Assembly: GCF_002251775.1 (NCBI RefSeq)
Contig: NZ_NOXX01000179.1
Coordinates: forward strand, 502-32,579
Direction: 5' to 3'
DNA: 32,078 bases
Source of the DNA: Flavobacterium aurantiibacter
Lineage (GTDB): Bacteria; Bacteroidota; Bacteroidia; Flavobacteriales; Flavobacteriaceae
Under the pieces are notes generated by a model, which saw only the letters and a program-made list of their open reading frames with translations, was not told where the DNA came from and made no database searches. This document shows, piece after piece, positions 16,048-24,448 of this stretch. Position 1 is the first letter of the stretch. Each line of letters opens with the position of its first letter. A program made the position numbers and the translations under genes.

Positions 16048-16218
16048 TTATTCTTCAACGAATGGGAGCGACTCCAATTTTTGGAGCGAAGGTTTTGAGT
16101 AGGTGTACACCCAAAAAAATAGTCCGACGAAAAAGCTAAAGAACAGCAATAGTGATAAGATGGGATAGACTTCGATCCCGTCGATATTTTCGAGATTTTG
16201 TTTGACAAACTTGAGCAT
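16048..16218 (-). CDS. ccoQ: CcoQ-like small oxidase subunit
   Basis: Protein of 56 residues with one membrane helix (IEVYPILSLLLFFSFFVGLFFWVYTY) and a short charged tail. The ATG at 16218 is chosen because it follows the ccoNO stop by four bases; the longer frame overlaps ccoNO. The assignment rests on size, topology and position between ccoNO and ccoP, where CcoQ is normally encoded. Confidence 0.8.
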   Translation of the reverse strand: MLKFVKQNLENIDGIEVYPILSLLLFFSFFVGLFFWVYTYSKPSLQKLESLPFVEE

Positions 16219-16222
16219 ACGC

Positions 16223-18400
16223 TTATTTTTTAATTTTAATATCGGTTCCGAGTCGTTGCAAATACGCAATGAGTGCAACGATTTCACGCTCGTGCATTTC
16301 TACAAACTTTTCGTTGTTAGCCGCAGCTTTCTTTTTACTGGCCTCGTATGCTTTTACGAAATCGGGATCGTTAAACAGATTTTTTTCGATTTGTTGCGCT
16401 TGTACTGAAAGTTGATTTTTTGCGTTGGCGATATCGCTTTGGGTGTACGGAACGCCCAATGTTTGCATCGCGAACATTTTTTGTTCGGTTAGCGAATAAT
16501 CGGCGGCTTTATTCGCGAAAAGCCACTGATACGCTGGCATGATTGAACCCGGAGAAGTACTTTGAGGATTGTACAAATGGTTGAAATGCCAGTTGTCGTT
16601 GTATTTTCCACCGACGCGCATCAAATCCGGACCGGTTCTTTTGGAACCCCATAAGAACGGATGGTCGTACACATATTCGCCCGATTTGGAGTACGTTCCG
16701 TAACGCACCACTTCGGAACGGAACGGTCGAATCATTTGCGAATGACACGATACGCAGCCTTCGCGGATGTAGATGTCGCGTCCTTCTAACTCCAGTGGTG
16801 AATACGGCTTAACGCTCGTTATGGTTGGAATATTCGATTCGATGAGCAAAGTCGGAATAATCTGAATAATCCCGCCAATAAGTATGGCTACTGTGGCCAA
16901 CAAGGTTAATTGTATTGGGCGACGCTCTAACCAGCTGTGCCACTTTTCGTTGCCGTAACGCTTGTTGCTGAGTTTTTCCAAGGCAGGAGCTTCAGCTGCG
17001 TCGTCGCTAACACCTTGTGATGCTCGAACGGTAGCTACCACGTTATAAATAAGCAATACAACCCCAACTAAGTATAAGGTTCCGCCGATGGCGCGCATCC
17101 AATACATCGGAATGATTTGAGTTACTGTTTCTAGGAAGTTTCCGTATTGTAAGGTGCCGTCTGCTTTAAATTCTTTCCACATAGAAGCTTGTGTGAAACC
17201 TGCCACATACATCGGAATCGAATACAAAACTATCCCCAACGTACCGATCCAAAAATGAATGTTTGCGAGTTTTATCGAATGCAGTTCTCGTTTGAATAAT
17301 TTCGGAAGTAAATAGTAAATCATTCCAAAAATCAAGAAACCGTTCCAGGCCAAAGCACCTACGTGTACGTGTGCGATGATCCAGTCGCTAAAGTGTGCAA
17401 TAGCGTTGATATTCTTCAAAGAAAGCATCGGACCTTCAAAAGTGGCCATTCCATACCCCGTGATGGCAACTACAAAGAATTTTAAAACCACATCGGTACG
17501 AACTTTATCCCACACGCCGCGCAAAGTGAGCAGTCCGTTGATCATTCCTCCCCAAGATGGAGCGATAAGCATCACAGAAAATACAACACCAAGATTTTGC
17601 GCCCAATCAGGTAAAGATGAGTACAGCAAATGGTGTGGTCCGGCCCAGATATAGATAAAGATGAGCGACCAGAAATGTATGATAGACAATCGGTAGGAAT
17701 ACACCGGACGGTCGGCCGCTTTCGGTACAAAATAATACATGATTCCAAGAAACGGCGTGGTAAGGAAAAAAGCCACTGCGTTATGTCCGTACCACCATTG
17801 TACCAAAGCATCTTGCACACCTGCGTACACCGAATAGCTTTTAAATAATGATACTGGAAGTTCTAAGCTATTAAAAATGTGCAATACCGCTACGGTTATT
17901 ACTGTGGCAATGTAAAACCAGATCGCCACATACAAATGTCGCTGACGCCGAACGAGTATGGTGCCAATCATGTTTATTGCAAAAACTACCCATACGAGCG
18001 TTATTGCGATGTCGATAGGCCATTCGAGCTCGGCATATTCTTTACTGGTTGTGATACCTAAAGGTAAGGTAATAGCCGCCGCAACGATGATTAATTGCCA
18101 GCCCCAAAAATGGATTTTCCCCAGTAAATCGCTGTACATACGCGTTTGCAGCAAACGTTGCATCGAATAGTAAACGCCTGCAAACATGGCATTTCCTACA
18201 AAGGCAAAAATAACGGCATTGGTATGCAGCGGTCGAAGGCGTCCGAAACTCAAAAACGAAATACCGTTAGTGAGATTGGGAAACAAAAACATAAAAGCTA
18301 AAAGTAAGCCGACGAGCATGCCCACCAATCCGAAAACAATCGATGCATAGATGAAATTGCGTACAATTTTATTGTCGTAATAGAATTTTTCAGGGACCAT
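16223..18400 (-). CDS. ccoNO: Fused CcoN-CcoO subunit of cbb3 cytochrome oxidase
   Basis: Protein of 725 residues combining the catalytic heme-copper subunit and the monoheme cytochrome subunit. Residues ~1-480 have twelve or so helices with the CcoN histidines (RPLHTNAVIF, WWYGHNAVAFFLT, GPHHLLYS, HFSDWIIAHVHVGAL). A linker (~485-515) and one helix lead to CcoO, whose heme site is CVSCH at 549-553 and whose Met ligand is probably in PGSIMPAYQWLF. It reduces oxygen at high affinity and pumps protons. The fusion is typical of Bacteroidota. It starts two bases after ccoS ends. Confidence 0.96.
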   Translation of the reverse strand: MVPEKFYYDNKIVRNFIYASIVFGLVGMLVGLLLAFMFLFPNLTNGISFLSFGRLRPLHTNAVIFAFVGNAMFAGVYYSMQRLLQTRMYSDLLGKIHFWGWQLIIVAAAITLPLGITTSKEYAELEWPIDIAITLVWVVFAINMIGTILVRRQRHLYVAIWFYIATVITVAVLHIFNSLELPVSLFKSYSVYAGVQDALVQWWYGHNAVAFFLTTPFLGIMYYFVPKAADRPVYSYRLSIIHFWSLIFIYIWAGPHHLLYSSLPDWAQNLGVVFSVMLIAPSWGGMINGLLTLRGVWDKVRTDVVLKFFVVAITGYGMATFEGPMLSLKNINAIAHFSDWIIAHVHVGALAWNGFLIFGMIYYLLPKLFKRELHSIKLANIHFWIGTLGIVLYSIPMYVAGFTQASMWKEFKADGTLQYGNFLETVTQIIPMYWMRAIGGTLYLVGVVLLIYNVVATVRASQGVSDDAAEAPALEKLSNKRYGNEKWHSWLERRPIQLTLLATVAILIGGIIQIIPTLLIESNIPTITSVKPYSPLELEGRDIYIREGCVSCHSQMIRPFRSEVVRYGTYSKSGEYVYDHPFLWGSKRTGPDLMRVGGKYNDNWHFNHLYNPQSTSPGSIMPAYQWLFANKAADYSLTEQKMFAMQTLGVPYTQSDIANAKNQLSVQAQQIEKNLFNDPDFVKAYEASKKKAAANNEKFVEMHEREIVALIAYLQRLGTDIKIKK

Positions 18401-18402
18401 AA

Positions 18403-18606
18403 TTAATCGTTTTGAATGGTTTTAGGAGAAACTACCGTTGGCGATGTTTCGGTTTTTGAATCGGTTACCGAATCGTCAAATAATACACGAACCGATGGGG
18501 TGTAATCGTCGTCGAACTGCCCGTTTTTTACTGCTTTGAAAAACGCATAGAGAAACAGTAATGCGATGATTAAACTGATGCTGATTAATAAATAAATAAC
18601 ACTCAT
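18403..18606 (-). CDS. ccoS: cbb3 oxidase maturation protein CcoS
   Basis: Protein of 67 residues with one N-terminal membrane helix (VIYLLISISLIIALLFLYAFF), then AVKNGQFDDDYTPSVRVLFDD, the hallmark CcoS segment. It is needed for cofactor insertion into CcoN. It is the first gene of the ccoS-NO-Q-P-G-fixH-safE operon and lies behind an Fnr-type site and a perfect -7 element. Confidence 0.92.
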   Translation of the reverse strand: MSVIYLLISISLIIALLFLYAFFKAVKNGQFDDDYTPSVRVLFDDSVTDSKTETSPTVVSPKTIQND

Positions 18607-18624
18607 ACCTTAAGATTATAGGAA

Positions 18625-18632
18625 CAAAAGTA
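18625..18632 (-). promoter_or_regulatory. -7 promoter element (TACTTTTG) of the ccoS operon
   Basis: An exact TAnnTTTG on the minus strand, 18 bases before the ccoS ATG. A TTTG (18649-18652) lies 16 bases upstream of it, slightly short of the usual spacing. The Fnr-type palindrome follows immediately above. Confidence 0.7.
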
Positions 18633-18655
18633 GTTTCGGCTTTTTGGACAAATCA

Positions 18656-18667
18656 TGATATTTATCA
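18656..18667. promoter_or_regulatory. Fnr-type operator upstream of ccoS
   Basis: TGATATTTATCA, a palindrome with TGAT/ATCA half sites identical to the inner part of the classical FNR box. Its centre is 29.5 bases from the -7 element, placing it near -43 relative to the predicted transcription start, the position of a class II activator site. Confidence 0.78.
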
Positions 18668-18715
18668 GGTTTGAAACTTTTTTATGCGATAGGTTTTTCC
18701 AGATCTGGCGTGGTT

Positions 18716-21088
18716 TTATTTCGATTTGAAGCGCGCAAACACATTACTCATGATGGTCACAAAACTGATGATTGTAACGGTGCTCAAAGGCATGATAATC
18801 GCCGCTACTAAAGGCGATAGCGTTCCGGAAAGAGCAAAACTCAATCCAACGATGTTGTATAGAACAGAAATCGTAAATGAGCCATATATGATACGCATCG
18901 CATTTTTACTGTACTTTAGGTAAGCCTGTAGTTTTTCAAAAACCGTTGCGTCGATAATGCCATCACAAGCCGGAGAAAATACGTTCACATCTTCGGCTAA
19001 AGCCAATCCGACGTTGCTTTGCATTAAAGCACCAGCGTCGTTCAAACCGTCGCCCATCATCAAAACAGTTTTTCCTTCGTCTTGTAGTTTTTTAATGAAG
19101 TTGAGTTTTTGCTCGGGTTTTTGATTGAAGTGATAACTTACCGAAGCGGGAAGGATGGAAGCTAGTGTGGCTTTTTCCGACGAATTATCACCAGATAAGA
19201 CAACAATCTGATAATCGTTTGCCAGTTTATGGAAAAGTTCGGGCAAGTGTTTTCGATAGAGTGTAGAAAAGGTGATGCTTCCTTTGTAAATGCCGTCGAT
19301 TTCAATATGTACTGCCGTTGCGTGAGTGGTTGTATCCACAGCAGCGCCAATCCACGTGGCAGAACCAAGACGCATGTTCGTATTTCCATGTTTGGCCTCG
19401 ATTCCTTTTCCCGGAAATTCTTTAAAATCGCTGAGATCTTCCGCTTTTAATCCCAACAATTCGTTTGAAATCAATCTGCTGAGTGGATGGTTTGATGCGT
19501 AAACTGCCGATTTTATGGCAACAAGCTCGTCTTCGGTAAAGCTGCCCTTCCACGAAAGTGCCGAACTCGACGTGGTGGTAAGTGTTCCGGTTTTATCAAA
19601 TACTAACGTGTTTACAGCGGCTAATTGTTCGATAACAGCAGCATTTTTTAGATATAGTTTCTGACTTCCTAAAATCCGTAACACATTTCCGAGCGTAAAC
19701 GGCGCGGTTAAGGCTAAAGCGCACGGACAAGCAACGATGAGTACTGCCGTAAGCACCTGAAAGGCCATTTGCAAGCTCGTAAAACTCCAGAAGATAAATG
19801 AAATTGCAGCCAAACCGAGCAGGGCAGGAGTGAAGTATCTACTAATGCGATCGGTGATGGTACTGTATGCTGCGCGTTTGTTTTTAGTAAATGCTTCGTT
19901 AGCCCAAAGTTGCGTAAGATAGCTGTTCGAGATACGCTGACTCACACGTAGCTTTACTGTTGCACCATAAAATTTTCCGCCGGCGTACAGTTTATCGCCC
20001 GATTGTTTGTAAACGGGTTTTTGTTCGCCCGTTACAAAGCTGTAGTCGAGTTTCGCTGTCGCGGAAAGTAAAATTCCGTCGACAGGAATAAGTTCTTCGT
20101 TTCGGATGAGGATGATGTCGTTCGGATTGATGTCGTAAACAGCTACTACGGCCTCCCCGCCATCGTCGTTTACACGAGTAACGGCAATGGGGAAGTACGA
20201 TTTGTAATCGCGTTCGAACGACAAGAATTCGTAGGTTTTTTGTTGAAAAAGTTTTCCAAGCAACATAAAGAAAATGAGTCCGCACATGCTGTCGAAAAAT
20301 CCAGCTCCGTGATCCAAATACATATCTACTATGCTGCGCACGAACATGGCAACGATTCCGAGTGCAATCGGGATATCCATGTTTAATCGTTTGGATCGGA
20401 TCGCGTAAAATGCCGATTCGTAGTAGGGGAAGGCGGCGTAGAGAAATGCGGGTAACGACAGTCCTAACATCAACCATCGAAAAAACGATTTGTATTGCTC
20501 AAGCCAAAATTCGCCTACTTCAAAATACTCGGGAAACGAGAGGAGCATGATGTTTCCGAAAGAGAAAAAAGCTACGCCAATGCGGTAAAGTAAGTTTCGG
20601 TCGACCGGTTTTTCCTTGGCGTCAACGTGTTCCAGACTTATTCGCGGTTCATATCCAATATTGGAAATTATTTGAACCAATTCGAATAGCGAAAGTTTGG
20701 GTTGGAAGACAATGCGAACGGTTTTCTTGAGAAAGTTAACTTGTGAGCGCAGTATAGCAGGAGAAATTTTATGCAGATGCTCGAGTATCCAAATACAAGA
20801 ACTGCAATGAATGTGCGGAATGTGAAGTGTAATGATGCTTGTTTCTTCGTTTTGAAATTCGAGCAAAGAAGAAACAATCGCTTGATCTTTTAGAAAAGCA
20901 TATTTGATACTTGCATCGGAAGGTTTAGCACCGGGATTCGCGTCAAAACGGTAATAATCGCTGAGGTGGTTATCGGTGAAAAACTGATAAATCGTTTTGC
21001 ATCCCACGCAGCAAAAAGCACGTTTGTCGAATTGAAGTGTATTTTGTGGGCTAACTAAAGTTCCGCAGTGGTAGCAGGGTGCATTCAT
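18716..21088 (-). CDS. ccoI: Copper-transporting P-type ATPase of cbb3 assembly (CcoI/FixI)
   Basis: Membrane ATPase of 790 residues that supplies copper for the CcoN active site. The N-terminal ~45 residues carry a cysteine cluster (CYHCG ... FCCVGCKTIY). An HMA-like metal site follows, with CSSC at 95-98. The membrane metal motif is CPCALALTAP, the phosphorylation site DKTGTLT, the nucleotide-binding part includes NHPLS, and the hinge is GDGLNDAGAL. About eight helices are visible. It is separated from ccoS by 109 bases containing a promoter, so ccoS can be transcribed without it. It is divergent from the Crp/Fnr gene. Confidence 0.94.
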   Translation of the reverse strand: MNAPCYHCGTLVSPQNTLQFDKRAFCCVGCKTIYQFFTDNHLSDYYRFDANPGAKPSDASIKYAFLKDQAIVSSLLEFQNEETSIITLHIPHIHCSSCIWILEHLHKISPAILRSQVNFLKKTVRIVFQPKLSLFELVQIISNIGYEPRISLEHVDAKEKPVDRNLLYRIGVAFFSFGNIMLLSFPEYFEVGEFWLEQYKSFFRWLMLGLSLPAFLYAAFPYYESAFYAIRSKRLNMDIPIALGIVAMFVRSIVDMYLDHGAGFFDSMCGLIFFMLLGKLFQQKTYEFLSFERDYKSYFPIAVTRVNDDGGEAVVAVYDINPNDIILIRNEELIPVDGILLSATAKLDYSFVTGEQKPVYKQSGDKLYAGGKFYGATVKLRVSQRISNSYLTQLWANEAFTKNKRAAYSTITDRISRYFTPALLGLAAISFIFWSFTSLQMAFQVLTAVLIVACPCALALTAPFTLGNVLRILGSQKLYLKNAAVIEQLAAVNTLVFDKTGTLTTTSSSALSWKGSFTEDELVAIKSAVYASNHPLSRLISNELLGLKAEDLSDFKEFPGKGIEAKHGNTNMRLGSATWIGAAVDTTTHATAVHIEIDGIYKGSITFSTLYRKHLPELFHKLANDYQIVVLSGDNSSEKATLASILPASVSYHFNQKPEQKLNFIKKLQDEGKTVLMMGDGLNDAGALMQSNVGLALAEDVNVFSPACDGIIDATVFEKLQAYLKYSKNAMRIIYGSFTISVLYNIVGLSFALSGTLSPLVAAIIMPLSTVTIISFVTIMSNVFARFKSK

Positions 21089-21140
21089 AATAATGTCATT
21101 TTCCTGAGGCGAAATTCGGTTCTGCGTAAGCGAAAAGTTA

Positions 21141-21152
21141 TGATAATTGTCA
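21141..21152. promoter_or_regulatory. Fnr-type site between ccoI and the Crp/Fnr gene
   Basis: TGATAATTGTCA, identical over 12 bases to the site before hemN. It lies 52 bases before ccoI and 31 bases before the regulator ATG. No perfect TAnnTTTG stands 29.5 bases away on either side. On the regulator side a TAATTTTC (21162-21169) lies only 15 bases off, so binding there could repress rather than activate. Confidence 0.65.
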
Positions 21153-21183
21153 GTTTTGCCTTAATTTTCGAAAAAAATTGGTG

Positions 21184-21870
21184 ATGTCGAAATGTGAGCA
21201 ATGCATCGTGAGGCAATTTAGTGCTGTGAAAGCGCTATCTAAAGAGCAATTAGTGCGTATGGCTTCTTGTAAAACGTCGTACACGGTAAAGAAAGGCGAG
21301 GCAGTTTTTGAGGAAGGCCGCATCACTAACGGCGTTTTCTGTGTGAAATCGGGTGTTTGTAAGTTATCGAAACTCAGCGCCAACGGCAAAGATCAGATTT
21401 TGAAGTTTGCAACGGCCGGTGAATTGCTCGGACAACGGTCGCTCATTACAGACGAACCTGCGAATTTAACGGCAACGGCACTCGACGATATGGAAGTTTG
21501 TTTCATTCCAAAATCCGAGATTATTGGGTTCTTCAATGAAAGCAATCAGTTTTCTTTGGAAGTCATGCGTTCTATTTGCGGCGATTTGAAGGAAGCTGAT
21601 GAGCATAAAGTATCGCTTGCACAAAAGACCGTCAAGCAACGTATTGCCGAAGTTTTGCTGTATTTGTATGATAATTTTGGCGTTCTATCCGACGGAAGTT
21701 TGCGCATTCAACTTTCCAGAGAAGAACTCGGCGGTATGGTAGGAACGGCAACAGAAAGTTGTATCCGACTTTTAGCGGAATTACAAAAAGAAGGCTATGT
21801 TAAACTCGATCGCAAACACATTACATTGCTTGAAATTTATAAGTTACGTCATCTAGCCGAACATTATTAA
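21184..21870 (+). CDS. Crp/Fnr-family transcription regulator
   Basis: Cytoplasmic DNA-binding protein of 228 residues. I use the ATG at 21184 rather than the in-frame TTG and GTG just before it. An N-terminal cysteine pair (CEQC, residues 4-7) precedes the cNMP-type beta roll (about 15-125) and the dimer helix. A winged helix-turn-helix lies near 178-201 (LSREELGGMVGTATESCIRLL). E191 and R195 line up with the FNR residues that read TGA half sites. The third and fourth cysteines of E. coli FNR are not in the matching places. Its position beside ccoI and the nearby TGAYnnnnRTCA sites make it the likely controller of the cbb3/hemN module. Confidence 0.88.
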   Translation: MSKCEQCIVRQFSAVKALSKEQLVRMASCKTSYTVKKGEAVFEEGRITNGVFCVKSGVCKLSKLSANGKDQILKFATAGELLGQRSLITDEPANLTATALDDMEVCFIPKSEIIGFFNESNQFSLEVMRSICGDLKEADEHKVSLAQKTVKQRIAEVLLYLYDNFGVLSDGSLRIQLSREELGGMVGTATESCIRLLAELQKEGYVKLDRKHITLLEIYKLRHLAEHY

Positions 21871-21910
21871 AAGACATGTGACTTACATCTCATCTTTAAA
21901 CTTCAATGAA

Positions 21911-21931
21911 ATGCCAGCGAGTCGCATCGCT
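21911..21931. other. Hairpin downstream of the Crp/Fnr gene
   Basis: CCAGCGA and TCGCTGG pair around a 6-base loop about 40 bases past the regulator stop. No T-run follows on either strand, so a terminator role is uncertain. The rest of 21871-22031 shows nothing. Confidence 0.4.
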
Positions 21932-22031
21932 GGGTCGAGAAATGGAAACAAATCAGTAATCGCAGTACATGGATTAATCGATCTACAACCAATCGGTTTC
22001 TAAATCCACAACATAAACTAAATTCAAGGTT

Positions 22032-22439
22032 TCAATTGCTGTTGTCTTTTGCATTTTTAATGTCGGATAGGTGTAAACGAAGCGCTTCAACCGAAATAGA
22101 AATTTCCCAAAATGAGATTCCAAGGGAAATCAGTAAGCCCAACAAACTCAAACCAAATAGGTAAATACCCGAGGTTTGTTGCTCTAAAAACAACAACAGC
22201 ATACTAAAAACCGACAAAAACAAGCTCAGTACGCCAAAGAGTTGCATGTTGCGGATTAACGTTAATCGCAAATTTAAATTTCTGATTTCCAGTAAAGTAG
22301 TTTTACGCTCGTCTTCTTCGTACGATTTTTTTAAGGATCGAACGATGGTGGCAATGGTTAAGAATCGGTTGGTATACGCCAGTAAAATAAGGGAAGTAGC
22401 CGAAAATAAAAGCGCAGGTGTTTCTATGGATAGTATCAT
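22032..22439 (-). CDS. DUF2721 membrane protein
   Basis: Protein of 135 residues. The ATG at 22439 (MILSIETPALLFSATSLILLAYTNRF) is the start that matches the family; the longer frame adds 16 unlikely residues. There are three hydrophobic helices: one at the N-terminus with the DUF2721 signature PALLFSA...LLAYTNRFL, and two at about 65-115. A charged loop (SYEEDERKTTLLEIRNLNLR) lies between. The function of the family is unknown. The gene is convergent with the Crp/Fnr gene. Confidence 0.82.
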   Translation of the reverse strand: MILSIETPALLFSATSLILLAYTNRFLTIATIVRSLKKSYEEDERKTTLLEIRNLNLRLTLIRNMQLFGVLSLFLSVFSMLLLFLEQQTSGIYLFGLSLLGLLISLGISFWEISISVEALRLHLSDIKNAKDNSN

Positions 22440-22570
22440 AAGTCTTTTAGATAAGAAAAACAGACAAAATGTCGGCAAATAAGTCAAAAAGTCAGTTAAA
22501 TTTCCTTTGGAATATAATTTGCCTTATCGCTTGCAAAAATACAGATGTTTAACTCATAAAACGAAATACC

Positions 22571-23005
22571 ATGAACTTAGTAAAAAGAAATGGCCACAGC
22601 GCAAATTTGTTTCCTTCTTTAATCGAAGAATTTTTTAGACCCGATTGGATGGGTGGCATGCAAAGTGTAAATCACAGCGTTCCGCCAGTTAACATTCGTG
22701 AAACCGATAACGCATTTACCGTCGAGCTTTCGGCTCCTGGAAAAAACAAAGACGATTTCCATATTGAAATCGACAATGATTTGTTAACCATTTCCAGTGA
22801 AGTGAAGACAGAAAATAACGCTGAAGTAGGCAAATACACGCGTAGAGAATTTACCTTTAGTTCGTTCAAACGTTCATTTACTTTGCCTGATTCGGTTAAT
22901 ACCGACGAAATCAAAGCCAACTACGAAAACGGCATTTTGAGTATTGCTCTTCCTAAGAAAGAAGAAGCTTTGCCAAAACCAAAGCGCTTGATTGATATTT
23001 TGTAA
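22571..23005 (+). CDS. Hsp20-family small heat-shock protein
   Basis: Cytoplasmic ATP-independent chaperone of 144 residues. The alpha-crystallin domain covers about 35-130: PPVNIRETDNAFTVELSAPGKNKDDFHIEID at its start and YENGILSIALPKKE at its end, which supplies the conserved GxLxxxLPK. The N-terminal arm (FPSLIEEFFRPDWMGG) is the short form usual in Bacteroidota. It ends with a basic tail (PKPKRLIDIL). It is a single-gene unit with a strong terminator 100 bases on. Confidence 0.92.
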   Translation: MNLVKRNGHSANLFPSLIEEFFRPDWMGGMQSVNHSVPPVNIRETDNAFTVELSAPGKNKDDFHIEIDNDLLTISSEVKTENNAEVGKYTRREFTFSSFKRSFTLPDSVNTDEIKANYENGILSIALPKKEEALPKPKRLIDIL

Positions 23006-23109
23006 AGACGCATTTTTTTATTTGATGAAAAGTAAAACAAGTGCGGTTGCGAATAATCTGCAGCTCCATTTTTAATTGGATTTGAATTACTTAGTTTTTA
23101 ATTTTGCTG

Positions 23110-23140
23110 AAGTCGGCTTCGAGGCCGACTTTTTGTTTTC
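23110..23140 (+). terminator. Rho-independent terminator after hsp20
   Basis: An 8-base perfect stem (AAGTCGGC at 23110-23117, GCCGACTT at 23124-23131) with a TTCGAG loop and TTTTTGTTTT behind it on the plus strand. Confidence 0.85.
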
Positions 23141-23215
23141 GTTTTGTCGCAGATAAATTTTTGGAATGCGAACGACTCAAATATTTCATTTAGTGATTTC
23201 GCCTATCTTTAACCC

Positions 23216-24367
23216 ATGACTTTAACTGTAGTAATTCTCAATTACAACGTTCGGTATTTTTTGGAGTTGTGTGTTCATAGTGTCGTGAAAGCAACACAAA
23301 ATTTACAAGCCGAGATTATTGTAGTAGACAACAACAGCAGCGATGAATCGGAGCTTGTCAAGCAGTTATTTCCGCAAATAAAATGGATTCAAACAGGTTA
23401 TAACTCAGGTTTTCCAAAGGGAAATAATATAGGTGTTGAGGCAGCAACCGGTAAATATCTGTGCATTCTCAATCCAGATACCGTAGTTCCAGAAGATTTT
23501 TTTTCGTCATTTTTGGCTTTCGCCGAAAGGCATCCAAACTTCGGAATTGTTGGTCCGCATTTAATCGACGGCGCCGGTGCGTATCTTCCCGAAAGTAAAC
23601 GCGGCGTTCCAACTCCGTTCGTGGCTACCGCGAAAATTCTCAACCTTCACCGATTATTTCCCAACATATCGTTTTTCAACAGCTATTATGCAGGTCATTT
23701 GAAACGCACTGATGTTGCTGAAGTACCGATTCTTGTTGGTGCATGTATGTTTATGGAAACGGAATTTTACCGACAGTTGAACGGTTTTGACGAAGCTTGT
23801 TTTATGTATGCCGACGATATCGACTTGTCGTATCGTTCGTTGCTTGCAAACCGAAAAAACTACTATTTGGGTACACTGGTAGGTTTGCATTTCAAAGGCG
23901 AAAGTACCGATCGTAACATTCAGTATATCAATCGGTTTCGAGAAGCAATGTTGTTTTTCTATCGGAAGCATTTCAAACCGAATTTCCTTTTTAACAATGG
24001 CTTGCGATTGGGTGCGTGGATTTTCGCAAACTTCAAGAGCAGACAACAGACGAGAACACAGCTAGATCCGACTGCGATTTTTTGGATTGGTTCCAACGAA
24101 TTGCGCTTCACTGAATTTTCTTCAATTCTTGAAAAATTCGCAGTTCGCGTGCGAAAAATCGAGCCAAATGCCGTACATTCGCAAACGTTTTCGGAAAACG
24201 AACAGAATTTGATAATTTTCGACTGTAAAAACGTTTCCTATCAACAAATCTTGGAAATCATGCAAGAAAAGGCACATCCCAAGGTTGGTTTTCGGTTTGC
24301 ATTGGCAAATAGTAAAGTGATAGTAGGCAGCGATTCGTCGAACAGCAAAGGTGTTGTTCTGTTTTAA
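23216..24367 (+). CDS. Family 2 glycosyltransferase
   Basis: GT-A glycosyltransferase of 383 residues. The N-terminus VVILNYNVRYFLELCVHSV and VVDNNSSDES bind the nucleotide-sugar; NPDTVVPEDF supplies the DxD-like site. The catalytic region is YADDIDLSYR at about 200-210, preceded by GACMFMETEFYRQLNGFDE. This layout is that of rhamnosyltransferase-like enzymes of cell-surface glycan synthesis. A C-terminal segment of ~100 residues (from FWIGSNELRF to VVLF) resembles the extension seen in related flavobacterial enzymes and carries no motif I can name. It is not embedded in a polysaccharide cluster. Confidence 0.88.
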   Translation: MTLTVVILNYNVRYFLELCVHSVVKATQNLQAEIIVVDNNSSDESELVKQLFPQIKWIQTGYNSGFPKGNNIGVEAATGKYLCILNPDTVVPEDFFSSFLAFAERHPNFGIVGPHLIDGAGAYLPESKRGVPTPFVATAKILNLHRLFPNISFFNSYYAGHLKRTDVAEVPILVGACMFMETEFYRQLNGFDEACFMYADDIDLSYRSLLANRKNYYLGTLVGLHFKGESTDRNIQYINRFREAMLFFYRKHFKPNFLFNNGLRLGAWIFANFKSRQQTRTQLDPTAIFWIGSNELRFTEFSSILEKFAVRVRKIEPNAVHSQTFSENEQNLIIFDCKNVSYQQILEIMQEKAHPKVGFRFALANSKVIVGSDSSNSKGVVLF

Positions 24368-24412
24368 TTCCAAAACCCGTTCACATTTTTAAAATTGATT
24401 ACCGCTTTATAG

Positions 24413-24420
24413 TAATTTTG
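24413..24420 (+). promoter_or_regulatory. -7 promoter element (TAATTTTG) of the E2 gene
   Basis: An exact TAnnTTTG, 28 bases before the ATG. The nearest upstream TTG (24395-24397) is only 15 bases away, so the -33 part is weak. Confidence 0.45.
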
Positions 24421-24448
24421 CACCGCAAAGGCGCTTAAGAAAAATATT

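Noticed and set aside
19992..20477. A 161-codon minus-strand frame inside ccoI
   Set aside because: It is a shadow of ccoI in another frame; the ccoI reading has all P-type ATPase motifs across this stretch.
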